35,717 bases of DNA from positions 1 to 35,717 of the forward strand of contig DDXT01000029.1 in NCBI GenBank assembly GCA_002347755.1, given 5' to 3'. The stretch is from Caryophanales bacterium UBA2253 (GTDB taxonomy: Bacteria; Bacillota_I; Bacilli_A; ML615J-28; CAG-698). Below, in pieces: positions 30,261 to 35,717 of the stretch. Position numbers and translations under genes: made by a program. How positions within the stretch are numbered: position 1 is the first letter of the stretch; the number at the start of each line of letters is the position of its first letter. Below the pieces are notes generated by a model. The model worked only from the letters and a program-made list of their open reading frames with translations. It was not told the origin of the DNA and did no database searches.

Positions 30261-32648
30261 ATGCGCGTAAAATTAGAATGGTTAAATGAATTCGTTAATA
30301 TTTCTGACCTCAGCACCGAAGAATTGGTGCACATCTTGTCTTTGCATTCAATCGAGATCGAGAATGTGGATCATATGGCCTACGGGACCGATCTGGTCGT
30401 CGGCCATGTGCTTTCACGGATCCCTCATCCCGATTCGGATCACCTTTCCGTCTGCCAAGTCGACACTGGCACCGAAACTTTGCAAATCGTTTGCGGCGCC
30501 CCGAATGTTGCGGCCGGACAATACATCATTCTGGCCAAAATCGGCTGCGAACTTCCGGGAGGCCTGGCGATCAAAAAGTCGAAGATCCGCGGCCTTGAAT
30601 CCTTTGGGATGATCTGTTCGCTTTCCGAATTGGGAGTGGAAAAGAAATACATCCCTGAAGAGTACCAAAACGGGATTTATTATTTCTCCGATCACCCAAA
30701 ACTCGGAACCAATGCCCTGGCGGCTCTGAACCTTCAGGATGCGGTTTTGGATCTGAATCTGACCCCGAATCGGGGAGATCTGATGAGCATGATCGGCGTG
30801 GCCATCGAAGCCGGCGCAGTCCTCAATCGGCCGCTGAAACCGTGGGCCGAAGACCTGTTTGAACAAAACGGGAACCCAAAACTAGATGTAAAAGTGGTTT
30901 CCAAGGACTGCGTCGGATATTATGCCCAAACTTTTGAAAATGTTCAAATAAAACCGTCTCCTTGGTGGTTAATTTCGCGATTGGTCGCTTTTGGCGTCCG
31001 GCCGATAAATAATGTCGTGGACATTACCAACTACATTCTTGCCTTGTTTGGACAGCCGCTGCATGCCTTTGATCAAGAAAAATTGGGATCCGAAATACTG
31101 GTTCGGAATGCCCTCAAAAATGAGACCATCATCACTTTGGACGGAAACAAACGAAACCTGGTTCGGGAGGATCTGGTCATTACGGACGGAAAGAAACCGG
31201 TGGCGATCGCCGGAGTGATGGGCGGGGCAGATACCGAGATCACCGATGCGACCAACAAAATCGTCATTGAAGCCGCGGTTTTTGATCCAATGGCCATTCG
31301 CCGCACTTCCCAACGCTTGGGGCTTCGCAGCGAAGCTTCGGCCCGTTACGAACGCGGCATTGACATCAACCGGACCAAAAAAGCGCTGGCTTACGCGGGA
31401 TGGCTGCTTCGGGAACTGGCAGGAGCCAAACCGGCAGGCGGTCCGGCATTCGCGGGAACGAAAGAAATTCCGCTGACCTGGATCCCGATCACCGAAGCAA
31501 ACGTTACGAAACTGCTTGGGATCGAAATCAAAAAACCGGAAATGATCGATATATTTCGAAGACTGCAATTTGAGATCAAGGACGGAAAGGAACTGCTGAT
31601 CGGAGTCCCGAACCGCCGCAGCGACATTAAAATCAAAAACGACCTGATCGAAGAACTCGGACGGATCCATGGTTATGAGAATCTTCCCAACATCCTTCCC
31701 GCCTCTTCGATCGCGGGAGCCCTGACCGAATCTCAGAAGGCCGCCCGGATCATTCGTTCGGCTTTGGTTGGCATGGGTCTGAACGAAGTTATCACCTATT
31801 CGCTGGTCAATGAAGGATACAATTCGTTTTTTACCTATAATCAGGTCCCCGGAAGCAAAGCCGTCAAACTATTGAACCCGATGACCCAGGACCGCGCTTT
31901 TCTTCGCCAGGGTTTAACCTTGAGTTTGGTTGAAAACGCCGAGTATTGTTTTTCGAGAAAAATGAAGGACCTGGCGATCTTTGAGATTGGTAAAAGCTTT
32001 TATCAGGATTTTGCTTATCACGGTACGGAAACGCTGGCGATTCTTTTGGCCAACCGGTTCGCGGGAACGCCATGGAAGAACGAAAATGAAAACGCGGATT
32101 TCTTCCTGATCAAAGGGATCTTGGAGAATTTATTCGCGAAACTTCGGATCGAAGTTGAATTCCGTCCGCTGGAGAGAGAATGCGCCCAAATGCATCCGGC
32201 TCGCAGCGCTTCGATTTTTTATCAGGAAGAAAACATCGGTTTCGTTGGGTGCTTGCATCCGAAATTCACTTCGGAAAGAGGCTTGGACACGATGTATGTA
32301 GCGGAGCTAAAACTGGAAAAGATTCTTGGAAAAGAAAGCAAAACGTTGATCTATCAGCCGATCAGCAAGTTTCCAACCATGGAACGCGACATCGCGGTCG
32401 TCGTTTCGAACGAAATACCGGCCCAAGCTCTCGTTGATACCATCCGAAGCGTCGATCGAAAGCTCATCACGGACGTTCAGGTCTTCGATGTTTATACGGG
32501 AGAAAACGTGGAAAGCGATCAAAAGTCGATTGCGCTGCATCTGGGTTTTTCTTCGAATGAACCGCTGACCGAGGAATTGGTCACGGCCAAAATGAATAAG
32601 ATCGTGAAGGAACTTGTGAAAAACCATCAGGCCAAACTGAGAAGTTAA
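30261..32648 (+). CDS. pheT: Phenylalanyl-tRNA synthetase beta subunit
   Basis: The editing and tRNA-binding subunit. Its 795 residues are normal. Domains in order: an N-terminal part with MRVKLEWLNEFV, an EMAP-II-like tRNA-binding domain (about 40-150, with VGHVLSRIPHPDSDHLSVCQ), the B3/B4 editing domain (near RPINNVVDITNY, about 250), the B5 domain with the GLRSEASARYERGID stretch before it, the catalytic-like core, and a C-terminal ferredoxin-fold anticodon-binding domain (KFPTMERDIAVVV onwards). It overlaps no other gene. Its transcript runs into the antisense side of the third repeat element. Confidence 0.96.
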   Translation: MRVKLEWLNEFVNISDLSTEELVHILSLHSIEIENVDHMAYGTDLVVGHVLSRIPHPDSDHLSVCQVDTGTETLQIVCGAPNVAAGQYIILAKIGCELPGGLAIKKSKIRGLESFGMICSLSELGVEKKYIPEEYQNGIYYFSDHPKLGTNALAALNLQDAVLDLNLTPNRGDLMSMIGVAIEAGAVLNRPLKPWAEDLFEQNGNPKLDVKVVSKDCVGYYAQTFENVQIKPSPWWLISRLVAFGVRPINNVVDITNYILALFGQPLHAFDQEKLGSEILVRNALKNETIITLDGNKRNLVREDLVITDGKKPVAIAGVMGGADTEITDATNKIVIEAAVFDPMAIRRTSQRLGLRSEASARYERGIDINRTKKALAYAGWLLRELAGAKPAGGPAFAGTKEIPLTWIPITEANVTKLLGIEIKKPEMIDIFRRLQFEIKDGKELLIGVPNRRSDIKIKNDLIEELGRIHGYENLPNILPASSIAGALTESQKAARIIRSALVGMGLNEVITYSLVNEGYNSFFTYNQVPGSKAVKLLNPMTQDRAFLRQGLTLSLVENAEYCFSRKMKDLAIFEIGKSFYQDFAYHGTETLAILLANRFAGTPWKNENENADFFLIKGILENLFAKLRIEVEFRPLERECAQMHPARSASIFYQEENIGFVGCLHPKFTSERGLDTMYVAELKLEKILGKESKTLIYQPISKFPTMERDIAVVVSNEIPAQALVDTIRSVDRKLITDVQVFDVYTGENVESDQKSIALHLGFSSNEPLTEELVTAKMNKIVKELVKNHQAKLRS

Positions 32649-32688
32649 TGGTTCTTAAGAAAGACCAAAGCCAATTAAGCAAAAAAAG

Positions 32689-32706
32689 GTCTCCGGTTTC
32701 GGAGAC
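32689..32706 (-). terminator. ispH terminator (right hairpin copy plus T-tract)
   Basis: GTCTCCG-GTTT-CGGAGAC, a perfect 7-bp stem. On the minus strand it is followed by the complement of AAAAAAA (32681-32687), so it terminates ispH transcripts after they cross the element. It is duplicated at 32875-32892. Confidence 0.85.
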
Positions 32707-32707
32707 T

Positions 32708-32873
32708 CTGAGCGTTGATAAAGTCAACGCTCATTTTTTCTTGTAATAAAATGGGACAATGGCCCCAAAAAGATATCTTTTTCGAGTAAAAAAAGTGTTT
32801 TTTGGTTATTTCAAGATAGTTGTGGAAAAATAAACGAACCCCATCTTTGGAAATGGGGTTTGTCATCAGTCTG
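32708..32873 (-). mobile_element. Terminator-embedded repeat element, copy 3
   Basis: 166 bp on the minus strand, starting CAGACTGATGAC at 32873 and ending CAACGCTCAG at 32708. It is the same element as at 5956 and 11157, with a net one-base deletion (seven T and ACTCG in place of six T and AGACTCG) that destroys the 47-codon frame. It lies between two copies of the terminator hairpin shared by pheT and ispH and points in the direction of ispH. The hairpin blocks are kept; the 3' hairpin has one loop-side mismatch. Confidence 0.8.
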
Positions 32874-32874
32874 G

Positions 32875-32892
32875 GTCTCCGGTTTCGAAGAC
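32875..32892 (+). repeat. Left (ispH-proximal) terminator-hairpin copy flanking element copy 3
   Basis: GTCTCCGGTTTCGAAGAC matches 32689-32706 at 17 of 18 positions. Read on the element's strand, the difference is a C-to-T change in the 5' arm, leaving a U-G pair. On the plus strand it is followed by TTTTT and can terminate pheT transcripts. Confidence 0.8.
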
Positions 32893-32903
32893 TTTTTGAT
32901 AAG

Positions 32904-33809
32904 TCATTTGATGAAATCTTCATCCGCCAATTTTGAGGAGAAAACCGGTTTCTTTGCTTTTAGGTTAACGATAATTTCCTCGACGATCGCGTCGGGGGTT
33001 GAAGCTCCAGCGGTTATTCCCACGCGCTGATGCGACGAGAAATCAAATCCCTTCAAATCGTCAATGTTTTCCACGAGAACGGTTGTGAGCCCGGCTTTTT
33101 TCTCGGCTGTCTCTTTGAGCATTCGCGTATTGTTGCTTAAAGGGTCGCCGACGACGATCAGCAAATCGATGTTATCTTTATTTTCAATGACGGCCGTCTG
33201 CCGGTTCCGCGTCGCGCTGCAGACTTCTTCGAGCAGTTCCAGGTTGGGCCGAAGGACTTTTATCTTTCGGTAAAAGTTTAGTACGTCGATGTAAGACATC
33301 GTCGTTTGATTCGTCAGCAAGGTTTTGGGATTGCTGTCGGGAATGGCGTCTAGATCGGTATCATCGTTTACCAAAGTGATGTCCGGGGACAACCCGAGGA
33401 CGCCTTCGGTTTCGGGATGGCCGGAAACTCCGTAAAAGAGAATTTTATAACCTTGGGCTAATTTTTCTTTGATTATCTCATGCGTTTTTTCAACATCTCG
33501 GCAAGTCGCATCAATGATGTCAAGGCCCCTTCGGAGAGCTTCCGTCCGGACTTCTTCGCTGACTCCGTGCGCCGTAAAAATGACGGTTCCTTCCTCAACG
33601 GACTTAATCATCTCCAAACGGGATTGGCCTTCCAAAACGACGATGCCTTTGGACTGGAAGGCCCGAACGATGTTTTTGTTATGGACTAGATTGCCGAGCA
33701 TGTAAATCGGTTTTTTGGCGGTTTCGTCTTGTAAGACCTTATTGATGATGTTGATGGCGCGGGCGACACCCATGCATATGCCCTGTGGTTTTATTTTTAT
33801 TATTTCCAT
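32904..33809 (-). CDS. ispH: 4-hydroxy-3-methylbut-2-enyl diphosphate reductase
   Basis: The last step of the MEP isoprenoid pathway, making IPP and DMAPP with an iron-sulfur cluster. The three cluster ligands Cys12, Cys103 and Cys197 are present (GICMGVARA, DATCRDVEK, EVCSATRNRQ). Active-site His43, His81 and His131 are also present, with HPETEG and TNQTT. The start at 33809 (301 residues) is chosen because the upstream in-frame ATG at 33827 overlaps the -10 sequence TATAAT. It means this organism makes isoprenoids by the MEP route. Confidence 0.95.
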   Translation of the reverse strand: MEIIKIKPQGICMGVARAINIINKVLQDETAKKPIYMLGNLVHNKNIVRAFQSKGIVVLEGQSRLEMIKSVEEGTVIFTAHGVSEEVRTEALRRGLDIIDATCRDVEKTHEIIKEKLAQGYKILFYGVSGHPETEGVLGLSPDITLVNDDTDLDAIPDSNPKTLLTNQTTMSYIDVLNFYRKIKVLRPNLELLEEVCSATRNRQTAVIENKDNIDLLIVVGDPLSNNTRMLKETAEKKAGLTTVLVENIDDLKGFDFSSHQRVGITAGASTPDAIVEEIIVNLKAKKPVFSSKLADEDFIK

Positions 33810-33825
33810 ATCTTTCACCGATGTC

Positions 33826-33892
33826 ATTATAGCATAAACTAGCCAAATTAAGAAAGATTAATCTTAACAATCGCCATCATTCGTGATATAAT
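33826..33892. promoter_or_regulatory. Divergent promoter region of ispH and the epimerase gene
   Basis: Plus strand: TTAACA (33864-33869), 17 bases, TATAAT (33887-33892). Minus strand: a TATAAT-like box at about 33827-33832 with a weak -35. A perfect palindrome AAGATTAATCTT (33854-33865) lies between and touches the plus-strand -35; it may be an operator. Confidence 0.6.
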
Positions 33893-34000
33893 ATCCGTGC
33901 TTTCCCCGGTTGGAAAAAACAAACTTCAGAATGCACGAGGATCGGCTTGGCTAAAGAGTGCCTAAAGAAGAAAAAGCCAAAGATGATTGAGGAGGATGCC

Positions 34001-34879
34001 ATGAATCATACGATCAAAAATGAAAATATCGAAATCACCGTCCGATCGATGGGAGCGGAATTGATAAACCTGAAAAGCGTTCAGGGAACCGAATACATCT
34101 GGCAGCGGGATCCGGTTTTTTGGAACCGGTGCGCCCCGGTATTATTCCCCGCCGTCGGCCGTCTTCGGGACAAATTCACCATCATTGACGAAAAAAATTA
34201 TGTGATGGACATCCACGGTTTTCTGAAGGATGAAGAATTTGAATTAAAAACCGCGACCGCCGAATCGTTTTGCTTGGTGAACCGCTATTCAGAAGCCACT
34301 TTGAAGATGTATCCGTTCAGATATGAAGCGACTGTCATTTACACCCTAAGCAAAAACTCCGTCAAAACTTCCATTCGGATCCGAAATCTGGATGAACGGG
34401 AACTGCCTTTCAATTTGGGCGGACACCCGGCCTTCAACTGTCCGCTTCATCAGGATGAAAAGTTCACCGATTATTCGGTGGTCTTTGAGGTCCCGGAAAC
34501 ATTTGACGGGCCGACGATCGAAAAGAACGGAACCCTGAATTTTGATAAACCGGCGGTTCGGTATGAAAACCTGAAGAAGCTTTCATTGGAACGAAACCTC
34601 TTTTCCATCGATACGATCGTGATCCCGAAAGTCCGATCCCATTTTGTTAAACTGGTGAACCGCCAGGGTCGGGGAGTAAAATTCAGTTTTCCGGGTTTTT
34701 CCACTTTCGCCATTTGGACCAGATACAATCAGGAGTCAATGTTTATCTGCCTGGAACCATGGATCGGTTATGGGGACCGCCATGACAGCGACCATCATTT
34801 TTTTAAAAAAGACGATCTGGTGGTTTTGAAACCTAAGCAAGAATTCGAAGCTCATTACGAAATGGAAATTATCGAATAA
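34001..34879 (+). CDS. Aldose 1-epimerase family protein (LacX-like)
   Basis: Probably interconverts alpha and beta forms of a sugar or phosphosugar. The 292-residue protein has a galactose-mutarotase-like beta-sandwich: GAELINLKSVQGTEYIWQ near the start, LFPAVGRLRD, MDIHGFLKD with a conserved His, and LGGHPAFNCPL, the last being typical of the LacX/YphB branch. FAIWTRYNQESMFICLEPW also fits. The start at 34001 has AGGAGG five bases upstream; the frame extending to 33947 adds a Lys-rich stretch in the leader. A leader of about 100 bases precedes it, with a possible TTGGCT/AGCCAA pairing. Substrate unknown. Confidence 0.82.
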   Translation: MNHTIKNENIEITVRSMGAELINLKSVQGTEYIWQRDPVFWNRCAPVLFPAVGRLRDKFTIIDEKNYVMDIHGFLKDEEFELKTATAESFCLVNRYSEATLKMYPFRYEATVIYTLSKNSVKTSIRIRNLDERELPFNLGGHPAFNCPLHQDEKFTDYSVVFEVPETFDGPTIEKNGTLNFDKPAVRYENLKKLSLERNLFSIDTIVIPKVRSHFVKLVNRQGRGVKFSFPGFSTFAIWTRYNQESMFICLEPWIGYGDRHDSDHHFFKKDDLVVLKPKQEFEAHYEMEIIE

Positions 34880-34888
34880 AAATAGTAC

Positions 34889-34917
34889 TGGACAATGAAG
34901 GCTTTTTGTTGTATAAT
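34889..34917 (+). promoter_or_regulatory. Promoter of efp
   Basis: TGGACA (34889-34894), 17 bases, TATAAT (34912-34917). AGGAGG follows close before the ATG at 34941. Confidence 0.75.
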
Positions 34918-34940
34918 ATACCTAGTTTTCAGGAGGATAT

Positions 34941-35498
34941 ATGATCAATAGCAACGAATTCAAAACCGGAATGACAATTGAGTATAAAGACAACATCTAT
35001 ACCATCATTGAATTCCAACACGTAAAATCAGCCAACAGCATGGCTTTTGTCCGGACCAAATTGAAGAATATGCGGACCGGGACCATTACCGAGTTTTCTT
35101 TCAACAACGGCGAGAAAATGAAGAAAGCCATGATTGAAAAGAAAAAAATGAATTATCTGTATAACGCTGGCACCACTTTTGCTTTCATGGATATGGAAAC
35201 ATATGAACAAGTTGACATTCCAACCGAAAGACTCGAATACGAAAAACAATTTCTCGTTGAAGGCGCTTCAGTCATCGTCGTCATGTTTGAAGGCGAGATC
35301 CTCGGTGTGAACATCCCGGAAAAATTGGCCCTTGAAGTCAAAGAATGCCCTCCGGGCGTCAAAGGCAATACTGCTGCCAACGCGACCAAGGAAGCCATTC
35401 TGGAAACCGGGTACAAGATTCAAGTTCCACTCTTTATTGAAGCCGGAGACAAGATCATCATCAACACCGTCGAGGGCAAATACTACTCGCGAGCTTAA
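34941..35498 (+). CDS. efp: Elongation factor P with an atypical loop
   Basis: Helps the ribosome make peptide bonds at proline stretches. The 185 residues cover all three beta-barrel domains: FKTGMTIEYKDNIYTIIEFQ, the middle domain with NYLYNAGTTFAFMDMETYEQ, and the C-terminal GNTAANATKEAILETGYKIQVP. In most bacteria the domain I loop reads HVKPGKGAAF, and its Lys (or Arg) is modified. Here it reads HVKSANSMAF, so the position is Asn32. Activity without that residue is known in principle for some variants, but the change is notable. It has its own promoter and terminator. Confidence 0.95.
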   Translation: MINSNEFKTGMTIEYKDNIYTIIEFQHVKSANSMAFVRTKLKNMRTGTITEFSFNNGEKMKKAMIEKKKMNYLYNAGTTFAFMDMETYEQVDIPTERLEYEKQFLVEGASVIVVMFEGEILGVNIPEKLALEVKECPPGVKGNTAANATKEAILETGYKIQVPLFIEAGDKIIINTVEGKYYSRA

Positions 35499-35520
35499 AA
35501 AGGGATAACTTCCCTTTTTT
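35497..35520 (+). terminator. efp terminator overlapping the stop codon
   Basis: AAAAAGGGA-TAACT-TCCCTTTTTT. The stem begins within the efp TAA stop. Confidence 0.85.
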
Positions 35521-35541
35521 GTTTTCCCCAGCTTTTTTGAC

Positions 35542-35570
35542 TTGTAATTTTTTAATGGATAAGGTATTAT
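35542..35570 (+). promoter_or_regulatory. Possible promoter with no clear gene after it
   Basis: TTGTAA (35542-35547), 17 bases, TATTAT (35565-35570), then GAGGTGATT at 35577-35585. No frame longer than about ten codons follows before stops. It may drive a small RNA or be fortuitous. Confidence 0.3.
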
Positions 35571-35639
35571 ATTTACGAGGTGATTAACTATTATTAATCA
35601 AGAAGTATTTTTGCATACATGATAATGGTATGACAAAAA

Positions 35640-35670
35640 ACCCTCAAGATCTGAATTTTTTTAAGGGAGA
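35640..35670 (-). terminator. Minus-strand terminator near the right contig end
   Basis: On the complement, CCCTTAA and TTGAGGG form a 7-bp stem (one G-U) with a 13-base loop, followed by TTTTTTG. It would terminate a gene entering from the right. Confidence 0.6.
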
Positions 35671-35717
35671 TTCGATGCGAAATTAAATTTTCCAATAATT
35701 ATCGCCGAATAATTATT
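35661..35717 (-). CDS. Possible 3' end of a gene cut by the contig end
   Basis: On the minus strand one frame stays open from the contig edge for 18 codons (ending IIIGKFNFASNLP) to a TAA that lies inside the terminator above. Overlap of stop and terminator is also seen for def, clpP and efp here. The piece is too short to identify and could be chance. Confidence 0.35.
   Translation of the reverse strand, partial: NNYSAIIIGKFNFASNLP

Noticed and set aside
1..35717. tRNA, rRNA genes or a CRISPR array
   Set aside because: No cloverleaf with TTCGANNC arms, no conserved rRNA stretches and no regularly spaced repeats were seen on reading. Leaders with tRNA-like pairing are T-boxes.

Overview
The window looks like a metagenome-assembled contig from a low-GC Gram-positive (Bacilli/Mollicutes-like) bacterium, not a classical Mycoplasma. 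It has RNase J, CcpA- and Spx-type regulators, three T-box controlled aminoacyl-tRNA synthetase loci, RelQ next to NAD kinase, AGGAGG-type ribosome binding sites, and TTGACA/TATAAT promoters with 17-base spacers. TGA is used as a stop (for example in the ATGA overlaps) and Trp is TGG, so the standard bacterial code applies. No cell-wall genes are visible in this piece. A very long OppF and an EF-P without the usual lysine loop lean towards a Mollicutes-related lineage; this is inference. Bases 1-19 are the Tn5/Nextera mosaic-end adapter, so they are not genomic.

Layout: (1) 20-4.3 kb: fragment of an IS3-type transposase OrfA at the contig edge, RNase J (-), a Cof-type HAD phosphatase, a YhhN-type membrane protein and peptide deformylase (-). 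(2) 4.3-11.1 kb: a UPF0223 protein and an RsuA-type pseudouridine synthase, then the ribosomal operon rpsP-khpA // arsR-zntA-rimM-trmD-lipoprotein // rplS. A zinc-type ArsR repressor and a P1B ATPase sit inside the normally compact rpsP-khpA-rimM-trmD-rplS cluster and are joined to rimM-trmD by ATGA overlaps. (3) 11.4-16.5 kb: M29 aminopeptidase, a CcpA-like regulator, T-box-tyrS and, convergent, T-box-trpS. (4) 16.6-26.1 kb: an oligopeptide ABC transporter operon oppABCDF with three enlarged proteins: OppA carries two Ig-like Big2 domains and an EF-hand-like loop, OppC carries an RCC1-like propeller insertion, and OppF carries a coiled-coil insertion of about 380 residues. A small membrane protein and Spx follow. 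(5) 26.1-28.9 kb: CYTH protein (-), relQ, nadK, clpP (-). (6) 29-35.7 kb: T-box-pheST, ispH (-), a LacX-type aldose epimerase, efp, and the probable 3' end of one more gene on the minus strand.

The most unusual signal is a 166-167 bp element present three times (after khpA, after rplS, and between pheT and ispH). Each copy lies exactly between the stem-loop and the T-tract of a Rho-independent terminator. The local terminator hairpin, which differs at each site, is present on both sides as a 16-20 bp direct repeat. The copies are about 95% identical, have internal hairpins near both ends and no clear terminal inverted repeats, and all point in the direction of the gene just upstream. This looks like a small non-autonomous mobile element that targets terminators and duplicates the hairpin. 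The second notable system is the remodelled Opp transporter.
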